Shown here: in pieces, positions 35,157 through 43,851 of the stretch
Numbering within the stretch: the stretch's first letter is position 1
Layout: every line of letters begins with the position of its first letter
Assembly (NCBI RefSeq): GCF_900102965.1
Contig: NZ_FNGM01000002.1
Span: 176,559-240,558, forward strand
Reading direction: 5' to 3'
DNA: 64,000 nucleotides
DNA from: Paenibacillus jilunlii
GTDB taxonomy: Bacteria; Bacillota; Bacilli; Paenibacillales; Paenibacillaceae
The notes under the pieces: generated by a model
The model's input: only the letters and a program-made list of their open reading frames with translations
Told to the model about the DNA's origin: nothing
Database searches by the model: none
Position numbers and translations under genes: made by a program

Positions 35157-36309
35157 GTAACACCCCGTATATTTGAGATCGTAGTAAGACTCGTTTCGCC
35201 CAGTTCAAATGCGGCTTAATTTCATTCATCTTGTTGTAATACTCGCTTTTTAACACACCGCGGCTGCCATCATTGCTCTCGACAATACTTAAGGCGTCCA
35301 CATATTCCTCATGCATCACCGTATACATGGCCTGCACAGGTCTCAGGTGGGAGGGGTGAATGATCGTCTTGCCGACAATCCCGTTCTCCTTATCCAAAAG
35401 CACTTCACGGAAGAGCCCGTCCATGGCGCTGGTAATATAGTGGTTGCGGATTTCGCGGCCCTGCTTGCCATAGGTGTCCTCAAAAGGAGTCTGCCGGAGC
35501 TGCGGACGCAGAACCCGGTGCCCTTTGTTAGCGAAGTATTCCCATACCGGTCCCGAGATGACATAACCCTCATCCACCCGGCCGAACACATTGATAATAT
35601 CGGAGATGCAGTCACGGATCGGCGTCAGATCATAAATGCTGATATCCGGACTGCGCCGCAGCCCGAACAGACTGGAGAAATCCGTCGCCCCGATGCGGAC
35701 ATTCAGCACATATTCACGGTATTCACCCAGCAAATCGCGGATACCAAGCAGCGTGCCGAGCCGGCTTTCCCGGTAAATGACCGGTGCACTTTCCAGGATC
35801 GGCATGCCGTACAGCACAGGAGCTGAATAGCTGCGTGAGCTGTTATAATCCGCTATCGCTTCGAAGTATTCCACTCCGTTCTCCAGAGTGAACTTGGGAA
35901 ATACAAAGCCGGTCAGCATAGTAATTAAAGTGCCCAGCCGGAAAATCAGCTGCTGCAGCTGCTCCGGATTGCGTACACGGACAAACAGCAGCGGGAGACT
36001 ATTCCTCAGATCCGGCTCATTGTCGGCATAGGCCGAGAGGAACGCAAGATGTCTCACAATAGACTCCTCGGCAAAATCAACTTCACCGTCGCCAATGGCA
36101 TCCTCCAGATCCATAATCACCGTTACCAATCCAGAAGCCTTAAGCTTCAAAATATCTTCAGCAACACTGGGACGGGTAGCCGGCATATATAGGGCCGCTC
36201 CGACAGCATACGCCAGGAGCTCCTTATGTGTGGCAGAGTTAAATGAAACAGGCGGAGAGTAGAATAAGGACATTTCTTGTTCTTTGGTCAGGTAATCGAA
36301 GTATCTCAA
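35101..36309 (-). CDS. HpcH/HpaI aldolase/citrate-lyase-like enzyme of the Ter operon
   Basis: 402-residue TIM-barrel carbon-carbon lyase relative. LYMPATRPSVAEDILKL and VTVIMDLEDAIGDGEVDFAEE hold the metal-binding acids; VRVRNPEQL, GFVFPKFTLENG, LYGMPILESAPVIY and IGKTIIHPSHL-like VGKTIIHPSHLRPV are the citrate lyase beta-chain pattern. The start is TTG 36309, with AAGGGGGAAAGG upstream. It is the first gene of the predicted biosynthetic operon, behind a copy of the double-hairpin repeat. It may form or split a carbon skeleton for the metabolite (inference). Confidence 0.87.
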   Translation of the reverse strand: MRYFDYLTKEQEMSLFYSPPVSFNSATHKELLAYAVGAALYMPATRPSVAEDILKLKASGLVTVIMDLEDAIGDGEVDFAEESIVRHLAFLSAYADNEPDLRNSLPLLFVRVRNPEQLQQLIFRLGTLITMLTGFVFPKFTLENGVEYFEAIADYNSSRSYSAPVLYGMPILESAPVIYRESRLGTLLGIRDLLGEYREYVLNVRIGATDFSSLFGLRRSPDISIYDLTPIRDCISDIINVFGRVDEGYVISGPVWEYFANKGHRVLRPQLRQTPFEDTYGKQGREIRNHYITSAMDGLFREVLLDKENGIVGKTIIHPSHLRPVQAMYTVMHEEYVDALSIVESNDGSRGVLKSEYYNKMNEIKPHLNWAKRVLLRSQIYGVLHEQQHFVGLLPENEYTHV

Positions 36310-36376
36310 GGCCTTTCCCCCTTATCGGTTCACGAAGAAGCGCTGCAAAAACGAATAGCCTCTCCTTATAGAGAGC

Positions 36377-36430
36377 AGTAGAACCGGCTGCGCCGTCCTC
36401 TCGGGGACGGCATCCGGCTTTCTCAAATAC
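36377..36430. repeat. Dispersed double-hairpin repeat, copy C
   Basis: AGTAGAACCGGCTGCGCC start as in copy B, inner stem GCCGTCC (36392-36398) with GGACGGC (36405-36411), outer ACCGG/CCGG. It lies in the leader zone of the aldolase operon. A second imperfect hairpin (about 36465-36508, GGCAGAGGAGATCCAC with GTGGACGTCTCTCTACC) fills the rest of the gap to terC. Confidence 0.65.
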
Positions 36431-36542
36431 AAGCAAAGGCCATGCTATTATCTATACGATTACCAGGCAGAGGAGATCCACCTTCCCTGTGGACGTCTCT
36501 CTACCTATAAAACAGTGACTCACATCAAGACTGCCGCTTCAG

Positions 36543-37283
36543 TTAAACTTTACGGTTAGCCTCTCTTTTTTTCTTGCCGGAGCTGTATAAGATTGTTCCC
36601 ACAAAGACTGCTATCAGAATAGTGAAGAACACCACATGCGACATTTCGTAGCCAAAGGCTCCAGCCATCATTTTGCCGGCAATAATAGCGATCAGCAGAA
36701 ACGCCGTCTGCTCCAATTCAGGGAATCTGGCAATGAGCTTCAGGAACAGCTGGGCCACACCGCGCATCATCAGTACGCCGAGTATACCGCCCAGGAAAAG
36801 TACCCAGACCTTATCGCTAAGTCCGAAGGCAGCCACCACGCTGTCAATACTGAAGGCAATATCCATTAACTCAACCATCAGCACCGTTCGCCAAAAAGAG
36901 GTGCCTTTGTTCTCTGTGTGATCTTCCTCGCCGCCTTTAAACAATCCTTTGTAGGCGATGTAGAAGAGATAGAGCGCACCCAGAACCTTAACGAGCGTAA
37001 ACTTAATCAGGAATGTCCCGAGACCAATGGCCAGGAATCTGAATAAATATGCACCCAGAATCCCGTAGAACAACGCCTTTTTCTGCTGTTCTTTGGGTAA
37101 ATGCTTGACCATAACTGCCAGTACGAGTGCATTATCTGCGGAGAGCAGACCTTCCAGCAGCACCAAACTCCCAATAATCCCCCAGCTTACAGGGTCAGAG
37201 AGGGTACCTACAATATCACTCCATGAGAAGAAGTGCCCGTAATTATCGCTTATACTCCTAAAAAAATCGCTGAACCAGTCCAT
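36543..37283 (-). CDS. terC: TerC-family membrane protein
   Basis: 246-residue integral membrane protein with about seven helices. The conserved acidic membrane motifs are LVLLEGLLSADNALVLAVMV and MVELMDIAFSIDSVVAAFGL, whose paired Asp/Glu probably bind metal. TerC proteins are required in tellurite resistance, and some load manganese onto exoenzymes or export Mn2+. A short basic C-terminal tail (KKKREANRK) is cytoplasmic. GGAGG lies five bases before ATG 37283. It is last of the terB-to-terC run, 26 bases after the TerA-like gene, and corresponds to B. subtilis yceF next to yceCDE. Confidence 0.92.
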   Translation of the reverse strand: MDWFSDFFRSISDNYGHFFSWSDIVGTLSDPVSWGIIGSLVLLEGLLSADNALVLAVMVKHLPKEQQKKALFYGILGAYLFRFLAIGLGTFLIKFTLVKVLGALYLFYIAYKGLFKGGEEDHTENKGTSFWRTVLMVELMDIAFSIDSVVAAFGLSDKVWVLFLGGILGVLMMRGVAQLFLKLIARFPELEQTAFLLIAIIAGKMMAGAFGYEMSHVVFFTILIAVFVGTILYSSGKKKREANRKV

Positions 37284-37309
37284 CCCATTCTTGCCTCCGG
37301 TAAAATAGT

Positions 37310-38614
37310 TTATTTACTGCCTGCTACCCACTGCAGGCCCCATCCATATGCCTGGTCCATTTCGCGATGCCCGCTGAAATATTGCACGAGTCTTTCAATA
37401 CTGAACGTTTCATTCCCGACATTCTGGACCATGGCTATGGCGCACATGCCCTTCCGGTTGTTATGCTCGTCCAAATGGACAATAATATCCGGCCCGCCGC
37501 CTTGAGTTATGGTAACTACACCATCTGCCTCGGACCAATGGGTAACACCTTTGTAGATAAAAGCAAAAATTAAAATTCTTTGGATTTCCGCAACCTTACT
37601 CCCGTTTATACGCAGGTTTTCTCCAGAGGTTACGGAGCCTGTCCGGTCATCTCCATCCAGCATCACAAAGGGCGGCTGCTGAAAATGGCCAAAAGCATTG
37701 CCAAGCGCCTGCACAACGCCCTTATGGCCATTTTTGAGTTCATAGAGACAGGCAAGATCCAGATCCACGCCGCCCTTGCGGCTGAACAGTCCGCCGCCCT
37801 GCTTCTGATTCCAGTTAAGGTTGACCAGCACTTCACCCAGACCGGCGGCGGACTTCTTCAAGTTAATGGAATCGCCCTTTTTCTTCAACTCAATCTTCTT
37901 CAGATTAAGATTTAGCGGCGCAGAGGAAGAAATCTCCTGCCGCCCGGAAGGAGGCGCAGCCGATCCAGCCGTCGGCTGAATCACCGGTATCACCGGTGCC
38001 TCTGTTTGCGTACCCTTCCGTTCTGTCATCTCCGTCTTAGGTGGAGCCGGGGGCGGCTCCTCTGACACCTCAATTCCATAGTTGCTGCAGAGCGCCTGCA
38101 GCCCGCCGTCAAAACCCGCCACAATGGCGCTGAACTTCCATTCACCGCTGTATCTATATAATTCTCCTACCACAACAGCCGTTTCTACGGAGAAATGACT
38201 TCCAAGGTTACATCGCAGGATTTCCGAGCCTGTCGCCTGATTCAGAATCCGGCAATGAGCTTCACTCATTTGACTGAAGCTTTGCTTGCGGTTTTCGCCG
38301 TCATAGAGTGTAAGCGTAAATGCGATTCTCATGATGTCCGGGGGAATTTTGTCCAGTTCGACCTCGAACTGCCTGAGGCCCCCTGAAGCCTGGCCCGGCA
38401 CGTCCTTATACCGGATATAAGATGTAGACGGATTATTATAAAAGATCAGGTCATCATCCCCGCGCACCTTGCCCTCAGAACCAAGGAGGAACGCCGAGGC
38501 GTCAATTTCCATCGAAGAAGGGGCATGCCAGGCGATCTCTGCAATCATGTGATGGAGCCCCGGATTGCTTTTGGTCAGGTCTGCTTTCTGCCCTTTAACC
38601 ACTTGAGTGCTCAT
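37310..38614 (-). CDS. Two-domain TerD-superfamily (TerA-like) protein
   Basis: 434 residues. The N-terminal TerD-like domain (1-190) starts VVKGQKADLTKSNPGLHHM and has DDDLIFYNNPSTSYIRYKD in place of a full Ca-binding loop. A Pro/Thr/Glu-rich linker (about 195-235) follows. A second TerD-like domain (about 240-430) carries LNLKKIELKKKGDSINL, DLDLACLYEL and LDGDDRTGSVTSGENL. The duplicated layout is that of TerA. The N-terminal loop lacks the GDGDDE acids, so Ca2+ affinity should differ from the single-domain paralogues. GGTGG precedes ATG 38614. It is probably a scaffold partner of the TerD proteins (family knowledge, not tested). Confidence 0.87.
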   Translation of the reverse strand: MSTQVVKGQKADLTKSNPGLHHMIAEIAWHAPSSMEIDASAFLLGSEGKVRGDDDLIFYNNPSTSYIRYKDVPGQASGGLRQFEVELDKIPPDIMRIAFTLTLYDGENRKQSFSQMSEAHCRILNQATGSEILRCNLGSHFSVETAVVVGELYRYSGEWKFSAIVAGFDGGLQALCSNYGIEVSEEPPPAPPKTEMTERKGTQTEAPVIPVIQPTAGSAAPPSGRQEISSSAPLNLNLKKIELKKKGDSINLKKSAAGLGEVLVNLNWNQKQGGGLFSRKGGVDLDLACLYELKNGHKGVVQALGNAFGHFQQPPFVMLDGDDRTGSVTSGENLRINGSKVAEIQRILIFAFIYKGVTHWSEADGVVTITQGGGPDIIVHLDEHNNRKGMCAIAMVQNVGNETFSIERLVQYFSGHREMDQAYGWGLQWVAGSK

Positions 38615-38696
38615 TCTTACGCCACCTTTTGAGAAGCATAAATCTTCTAATATTTATAAAAAGGGCAGGATCGCTAAGATCCCGCCTTTGAAGCTA

Positions 38697-39278
38697 CTAT
38701 TGCGCGTCCAGTCCGTAGTTCCTGCACAAGGCACTAAGGCCGCCGGCAAACCCGCTTCCCACCGCCTGGAACTTCCAATCCGCACCATGGCGGTAGAATT
38801 CACAGAAGACAACGGCAGTTTCTGTTGAGAAGTCCTCGCCCAGATCGAACCGCAGAATCTCACGGTCGCTGGAAGCATCCACGACACGCACAAATGCATT
38901 GGAGACTTGTCCAAAGTTCTGGACTCTTGCCTCATAATCATAAATGGTTACTGTAATGCCGATACGCTGAATATTGGCGGGAACCTTGCTGAAATCCACA
39001 AGGATCTGCTCGTCATCCCCATCGCCTTCCCCTGTACGGTTATCCCCCGTATGGGTTACAGATCCGGAGCCGCCGGAAGGATTATTGTAAAAGACAAAAT
39101 CATCCTCACCTTTGGCTTTGCCATCCTCATGGAGCAAAAATGCCGAAGCATCCAAGTCAAAGTCCTTGCCGCCGCTATATTTGTTCGTATCCCAGCCGAG
39201 TCCCACAACTACCTTCGTCAGACCCGGATTGGTCTTGGTAAGATCAATCCGCTGTCCTTTGGAAAGACTGATCGTCAC
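38697..39278 (-). CDS. terD: TerD-family calcium-binding stress protein (paralogue 3)
   Basis: 193 residues, one TerD domain. It opens [19 protein letters not shown] and has [10 protein letters not shown], then [19 protein letters not shown]. The two acidic clusters there form the known two-Ca2+ site of TerD. It ends with the [16 protein letters not shown]-terminal helix. The start is GTG 39278, nine bases after GAAGG, which aligns its N-terminus with the paralogues; an upstream TTG would add three residues. It resembles the next gene closely, so the array arose by duplication. Confidence 0.92.
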   Translation of the reverse strand: MTISLSKGQRIDLTKTNPGLTKVVVGLGWDTNKYSGGKDFDLDASAFLLHEDGKAKGEDDFVFYNNPSGGSGSVTHTGDNRTGEGDGDDEQILVDFSKVPANIQRIGITVTIYDYEARVQNFGQVSNAFVRVVDASSDREILRFDLGEDFSTETAVVFCEFYRHGADWKFQAVGSGFAGGLSALCRNYGLDAQ

Positions 39279-39329
39279 TGGTAACAACCTTCTTTCGTGA
39301 ATAGTATCATTTAACGAAAGCCGCAGGTT

Positions 39330-39905
39330 TTATTGCAGCCCGTAATCGCGGGTCAAGCCGGAAAGACCGTCCTTGTAGCCGCTGCCGATGGCATTGAATT
39401 TCCATTCTGCACCGTTGCGGTACAGTTCGCCTACCACTACGCCGGTTTCAATGGAGAAATCTTCTCCCAGGTCAAACCGGATCAATTCTTCACTGTTGGC
39501 ATCATTTACAATACGCACATAAGAGCGGGAGACTTGTCCAAAGTTCTGGCTTCTGGCCTCAGCTTCATAGATGGTAATGGTAAAAGCCACTTTCTCAACA
39601 TCTGCCGGAATGTTCAGCAGATCCACTGCAATTTGCTCATCGTCCCCGTCGCCTTCGCCTGTGCGGTTGTCACCGGTGTGGATAACGGAACCGTTCTCGT
39701 TCTGCTTGTTGTTGAAGAAAATGAAGTTGCTCTCTTTATCCACTTTACCGCTGGCATTGGTCAAAAAGACGGAGACGTCTAAGTCAAAATCTTTACCGCC
39801 GTCGTATTTATTGGTATCCCAGCCGAGGCCCACTGTGATTTTGGACAGACCCGGGTTGGTTTTGGTCAGATCGATTTTTTGCCCTTTGGATAAATTAATC
39901 GCCAT
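39330..39905 (-). CDS. terD: TerD-family calcium-binding stress protein (paralogue 2)
   Basis: 191 residues. It shows [39 protein letters not shown] and [21 protein letters not shown] with the full calcium ligand set, then [19 protein letters not shown] and [21 protein letters not shown] precedes ATG 39905. It is the closest of the three to classical TerD/TerE and to B. subtilis YceD/YceE. Soluble; such proteins are thought to form membrane-linked complexes with TerC and TerB under metal or envelope stress. Confidence 0.93.
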   Translation of the reverse strand: MAINLSKGQKIDLTKTNPGLSKITVGLGWDTNKYDGGKDFDLDVSVFLTNASGKVDKESNFIFFNNKQNENGSVIHTGDNRTGEGDGDDEQIAVDLLNIPADVEKVAFTITIYEAEARSQNFGQVSRSYVRIVNDANSEELIRFDLGEDFSIETGVVVGELYRNGAEWKFNAIGSGYKDGLSGLTRDYGLQ

Positions 39906-39934
39906 GAATAGAAACCTCTTTTCTTATATTGGAA

Positions 39935-40531
39935 TTAGATGTAGCGTTCAGCCAATTGGTTGATATGTGCTGCGTGCGCCCCCTCACCGATGGCTGCGAA
40001 TTTCCATTCTTCGCCATGCCGGTAGAGCTCTCCGCAGATCAATGCAGTAAAACCTGTGTAATTGTCCGTCAGGTTGAACTTGACCAGTTCAATGTTGCCC
40101 GACGCGTTCACAATCCGGATGTACGCCGATTTAATCATTCCGAAATCCTGCTTGCGGTTCACGGCATCATAGATATTGACTACGACCAGAACCTTGTGCA
40201 CATCGGCAGGAATCGCCTTCAGATTCACCTTAATCTGCTCGTCGTCCCCGTCTCCCTCGCCTGTCAGGTTATCCCCGGAATGGACAACAGAGCTATTTGC
40301 ATTCTGTTTGTTGTGGAAGCAGACCAGATTCAGCTTGTTGGTCAGCTTGCCATTCTCGCTCAAGAGCAGCGCCGATGCATCGCAGTCGACGTTGGCCTGC
40401 TTCTTGACGCCGAAGAATCCGCGTGCCGGCTCAGCAGGGTCCCAGCCAAGTCCTACAATGACATTGGACAACCCGGCATTTCCTTTTGTTAAATCAATCT
40501 TTTGACCTTTTACCAAATTAATACCAGCCAA
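39935..40531 (-). CDS. terD: TerD-family calcium-binding stress protein (paralogue 1, divergent)
   Basis: 198 residues. It starts [20 protein letters not shown], has an insertion with ARGFFGVKKQANVDCDASAL and keeps the acidic loop [20 protein letters not shown]. The C-terminus diverges (FAAIGEGAHAAHINQLAERY), so its partner surface may differ. The start is TTG 40531, nine bases after GGAGG; GTG 40537 is too close to that site. It corresponds by position to YceC-type members. First of the three terD copies, 29 bases before the next one. Confidence 0.9.
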   Translation of the reverse strand: MAGINLVKGQKIDLTKGNAGLSNVIVGLGWDPAEPARGFFGVKKQANVDCDASALLLSENGKLTNKLNLVCFHNKQNANSSVVHSGDNLTGEGDGDDEQIKVNLKAIPADVHKVLVVVNIYDAVNRKQDFGMIKSAYIRIVNASGNIELVKFNLTDNYTGFTALICGELYRHGEEWKFAAIGEGAHAAHINQLAERYI

Positions 40532-40654
40532 ATTCACGTACCTCCGTTTCGAAAAGAATCGCAGCTAAAATTCTAACTTGCGGGTGTTATACCAGTGATA
40601 CGACACAGAAGCAATTACGTTTCACCCGTTTCCCGGTAAATTTCAATCTGGTGC

Positions 40655-41101
40655 TTACAGGCTGAATTCGCTTGGGCTGAGCCCCAGCACGCTGCAAATA
40701 TTCCGCACCACTGCTTTTTCCTGCTCGTCGAAATCACCGTCAGCCGCTCCGATTGCGGAACATACGCCTACAATTACACGTCCAACTTCCGGTTTGCTGC
40801 TGAATTTGGCGATGGCTTTCAGCGCTTCCTGCTTGCCGATCTCCGGAGAAAATTCGAAATTACTGACATAGAAATTGAACTGGGCAATGACATCCCTCAT
40901 GTCAAAAACCTTCAGTTCGTTGCTGAGGTTCATATATCCGGCCATTTTGTTCTTTTCAGCTTCCTCAATCTTGCCGTCAGCCGCAGCCACCAGGGCGCAG
41001 CCCGCGACAACAGCGTTCATGAAATCTTTATTTTTGAACTTTTTCACCTGTTCAGTCAGTCCGCTTTTTGTAGTGTTCAACCAATTTTTAAATGTGCTCA
41101 T
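40655..41101 (-). CDS. terB: TerB-family tellurite-resistance protein
   Basis: 148-residue all-helical protein. TerB consists of two EF-hand-like metal-binding repeats, seen here as ALVAAADGKIEEAEKNKM (about 37-54) and SAIGAADGDFDEQEKAVV (about 115-132). Each has the AADGxxxxxE acidic pattern of the family. It starts STFKNWLNTTKSGLTEQVKK. AGAAGGAG precedes ATG 41101. It is the first gene of the terB-terD-terD-terD-terA-terC run. A weak ECF-like element (GGAACTT about 16 bases before GTCGAAA, 41169-41194 on the plus strand) lies upstream; the related B. subtilis yce operon is under envelope-stress sigma factors. Confidence 0.92.
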   Translation of the reverse strand: MSTFKNWLNTTKSGLTEQVKKFKNKDFMNAVVAGCALVAAADGKIEEAEKNKMAGYMNLSNELKVFDMRDVIAQFNFYVSNFEFSPEIGKQEALKAIAKFSSKPEVGRVIVGVCSAIGAADGDFDEQEKAVVRNICSVLGLSPSEFSL

Positions 41102-41258
41102 CGTATTCTCCTTCTATCACTATAAGTTATGATAAACAAAAGATATCCCCGAGCCTCCTCTCAGCCGTTTCGACAGATATTTACTTAAAGTTCCAGCTCT
41201 CAATCCTTACCCCTCTAATATAACCGATTAATCGCCAAGATTCTACTTTGCCAGGATT

Positions 41259-41990
41259 TCACAATACCTTGGACAAAAAGGCCCGGGTACGCTCATGAGA
41301 CGGATGGCTGAACAATTGCTCCGGATGGCCCTCCTCGACAACCGCCCCCTGCTCCATAAACAGCACACGGTCCCCCACTTCGCGGGCAAACCCCATCTCA
41401 TGGGTAACCACTACCATGGTCATCCCTTCACGGGCCAGATCCTTCATGACCGCAAGCACCTCACCGACCATTTCCGGATCAAGCGCAGAGGTGGGCTCAT
41501 CAAACAGCATGATCTTCGGCTCCATCGCCAGCGCACGGGCAATGGCTACCCGCTGGGCTTGACCGCCGGACAGCGAGGCAGGATACGCCTCGGCTTTTTC
41601 GCTTAATCCTACCTTGTCCAGCAGCTCCAGCGCCTTCCGGCGCGCTTGCTCCGCAGGCCATTTGCGGACCTGGACCGGGGCGAGCATAATGTTCTCGATC
41701 ACTTTTTTGTGGGGGAACAGATTGAACTGCTGAAAAACCATGCCAAGCTCTGTACGGATATCGTTAATTCTGGTACTTTTGGCCATCAGGGACGTTCCTT
41801 CAATAAGGATGTCGCCCTCTTGCGGCTGCTCCAGGAAATTCAGGCAGCGCAGAAAGGTTGATTTGCCCGAACCCGAAGGTCCGATCACCACCACAACCTC
41901 CCGGGTGTGAATATCCACATTAATGTCGGCCAGCACCTTGTGGGCGCCAAATGATTTATGCAGATGTCTAACTGAGATCATAGGCTCCAT
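41259..41990 (-). CDS. Polar amino acid ABC transporter ATPase
   Basis: 243-residue ATP-binding subunit of the GlnQ type. It has Walker [10 protein letters not shown] (about 38-46), the Q-loop in [17 protein letters not shown], signature [16 protein letters not shown], Walker [16 protein letters not shown] and the H-loop [16 protein letters not shown] 41990 lies just after the permease stop. The ribosome binding site is weak and the second Met (residue 4) is an alternative start. It powers uptake together with the permease and binding protein encoded upstream. Confidence 0.95.
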   Translation of the reverse strand: MEPMISVRHLHKSFGAHKVLADINVDIHTREVVVVIGPSGSGKSTFLRCLNFLEQPQEGDILIEGTSLMAKSTRINDIRTELGMVFQQFNLFPHKKVIENIMLAPVQVRKWPAEQARRKALELLDKVGLSEKAEAYPASLSGGQAQRVAIARALAMEPKIMLFDEPTSALDPEMVGEVLAVMKDLAREGMTMVVVTHEMGFAREVGDRVLFMEQGAVVEEGHPEQLFSHPSHERTRAFLSKVL

Positions 41991-41996
41991 GTGCGG

Positions 41997-42644
41997 TTAC
42001 ACCTTCCGTTCAATATAATTAAGCAGCTTGCTGAGCGAGTACGTAAGAATGAAATAAATGAGTGCAGCGGTCAGATAGGGTTCCCATATCCGCAAATACT
42101 GGCCTTTCATCGTGTTGCTCCAGTACATAATCTCCGGGGCGGCAATCAGCGCGAGCAGTGAGGAGTCTTTTACCAGAACGATAAATTCATTGCCGAACGC
42201 AGGCACCATCCGTTTAACCGCCTGCGGCAGAATGATAAACCGCATCGCCTGGAATCCGGTCATCCCCAGTGACACTGCAGCCTCCCGCTGCCCCGGGTCA
42301 ATCGACTGGATGCCCGCCCGGAAAATCTCGGCTGAATAGGCCGCTGAGTTCAGAGAGAGTGCTACAAACGAGGTCATCAGAACATTCGTGCTGCCGTAAA
42401 AGGCAGGGATCACCCCGAAGTGGACAATCAAAATCTGCACATACAAAGGGGTTCCGCGGAAAAAGTTAATGTAGCAATGAAACGGCCAGCGGAAATACGC
42501 TTTTGGAGCCATTTTGCCAAAGCCGATTCCCAGCCCCAGGATAGAACCGAAGATGATTGAGACGATAGATACACCGATTGTAAAGGCCGTACCCTTAAGC
42601 AATACCGGCAGATAATGAGCAATGATGTCAAATCTGAAATCCAT
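41997..42644 (-). CDS. Polar amino acid ABC transporter permease
   Basis: 215-residue membrane subunit with about five helices of the His/Glu/Gln/Arg/opine class. It shows LKGTAFTIGVSIVSIIFG, FFRGTPLYVQILIVHFG, the AAYSAEIFRAGIQSIDPGQREAA coupling helix in separate blocks and PQAVKRMVPAFGNEF (EAA motif). Only one permease gene is present, so the channel is probably a homodimer. GAAGGGAAG precedes ATG 42644. A hairpin between it and the binding-protein gene probably lowers its expression relative to that protein. Confidence 0.94.
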   Translation of the reverse strand: MDFRFDIIAHYLPVLLKGTAFTIGVSIVSIIFGSILGLGIGFGKMAPKAYFRWPFHCYINFFRGTPLYVQILIVHFGVIPAFYGSTNVLMTSFVALSLNSAAYSAEIFRAGIQSIDPGQREAAVSLGMTGFQAMRFIILPQAVKRMVPAFGNEFIVLVKDSSLLALIAAPEIMYWSNTMKGQYLRIWEPYLTAALIYFILTYSLSKLLNYIERKV

Positions 42645-42688
42645 AGAACTCTTCCCTTCTCTTCAGCTTGTTTCTTTCTCTCTATTTC

Positions 42689-42729
42689 AAAAAAAGAAGC
42701 ACGCGCAATAGCAATCATTACGCATGCTT
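42689..42729 (-). terminator. Partial terminator inside the ABC operon
   Basis: An imperfect 13-bp stem 42697-42709 with 42717-42729, followed on the minus strand by T7 (42695-42689). It lies between the binding-protein and permease genes, where attenuation would give excess binding protein. Confidence 0.7.
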
Positions 42730-42743
42730 AGTTGTTCCAACGC

Positions 42744-43559
42744 TTACTCCGCGTTCAAAAGGGTCTGGGTATCCGGCTCTTCACCGAACCAGTTTTTGTA
42801 GATTTCGGCGTATTTGCCGTTCTCGATAATTTTTTTGATCGCCGGATCCAGCTTGGCCTTCCATTCACTGCCCTTCGGATACAGGATGCCGTAATATTCA
42901 GAGCCGAAGTTCTCCTTGTCGATGATCCCCGTCAATTTCTGATCCGGATTGTTCTTGATGTATTCATTCACGATGGCGATATCCGCTACCACCGCATCCG
43001 CTCCACCGCTATTCAGTTCCATCAGGGCCACCGCGTTGCTGTCGAAACGCTTCAGGTTGCCGTTGTCCACACCCATAATCCCGCTCATCAAATCATCCGC
43101 CGTAGTCGCCGCCTGCACAGCAACCTTCTTGTCCTTCAGGTCAAGCGCACTCTTGATATCGCTGCCTTCCTTAACCATGATCATGTTGGTGGATTCAAAA
43201 TAAGGGATGGAATAATCATAAGTCTCCTTACGTTCGTCCGTAATGGACACCGAAGATAACCCGGCCTGGTATTCCGTGCCCTGCTTCACGCTGGACAGCA
43301 TGGTATCCCAGCCCGTGTTCGTAACAGTGTAACCGATACCCGCTTCTTCCATGACCGCCTTGATGAAATCAATGTCGAAGCCCTTAATCTTATCGGTGTC
43401 CATGTACTCCATCGGCGCATAGCTCGCGTCACTGGCGAACTTGATCGTCTCCCCGCCGGCGCTGCCGCTATCCGCCTTATTGCCGGAGCCGCAGCCTGCC
43501 ATTGTAAACACCATAAATGCTACCAAAGCTGACACCGCCCATTTCTTTTTCATCCCCAT
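42744..43559 (-). CDS. Amino acid ABC transporter substrate-binding lipoprotein
   Basis: 271 residues. The lipoprotein signal peptide ends at lipobox TMAGC (Cys about 23). The mature protein is a PBPb fold with IKFASDASYAPMEYMDTDKI, GFDIDFIKAVMEEAG, YTVTNTGWDTMLSSVKQG and AGLSSVSITDERKETYDYSI. The arrangement fits a polar or basic amino-acid binder; the ligand cannot be assigned. ATG 43559 follows AGGGGGAT; a second Met two codons later is also possible. First gene of the operon, with a strong promoter and a palindromic site upstream. Confidence 0.93.
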   Translation of the reverse strand: MGMKKKWAVSALVAFMVFTMAGCGSGNKADSGSAGGETIKFASDASYAPMEYMDTDKIKGFDIDFIKAVMEEAGIGYTVTNTGWDTMLSSVKQGTEYQAGLSSVSITDERKETYDYSIPYFESTNMIMVKEGSDIKSALDLKDKKVAVQAATTADDLMSGIMGVDNGNLKRFDSNAVALMELNSGGADAVVADIAIVNEYIKNNPDQKLTGIIDKENFGSEYYGILYPKGSEWKAKLDPAIKKIIENGKYAEIYKNWFGEEPDTQTLLNAE

Positions 43560-43599
43560 CCGCCAATCCCCCTACTGATTTGTAAGATAACTTAAGGAG

Positions 43600-43663
43600 A
43601 TTTTATCAGATTAAAGTGTCAGTGACAATTAACTTTTCACATTTATGTTATGTTATATAACAT
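43600..43663 (-). promoter_or_regulatory. Promoter and palindromic operator of the amino acid ABC operon
   Basis: Minus strand TTGTCA (43623-43628), 17-base spacer, TAAAAT (43600-43605). Upstream of the -35 lies the perfect 14-bp palindrome ATGTTATATAACAT (43650-43663), placed like an activator or regulator site. Confidence 0.7.
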
Positions 43664-43752
43664 ATTATTGCTGGATTGTAACATTTGATGTTTTTTCCGT
43701 CCCGTAATTCGGAAATACGGCAAAATTCCTGCCATACAAACGTTTTTGCATC

Positions 43753-43797
43753 AAAAAAAGGCACCGCCGGAAGAGGCTCATCCTCCTGGCGGTGCCT
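43753..43797 (-). terminator. Terminator of the aguA-aguB operon
   Basis: GC-rich stem AGGCACCGCC (43759-43768) with GGCGGTGCCT (43788-43797) and inner pairing, followed on the minus strand by T7. Confidence 0.92.
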
Positions 43798-43851
43798 GGC
43801 TATGCTGCGGTTCCCTAATGGGTTCTAATGGTTTTTACCGCTTGCTTATAC

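Noticed and set aside
41169..41194. ECF sigma promoter before terB
   Set aside because: GGAACTT and GTCG are near the right spacing but match the consensus poorly, so it is mentioned only as a weak possibility in the terB entry.
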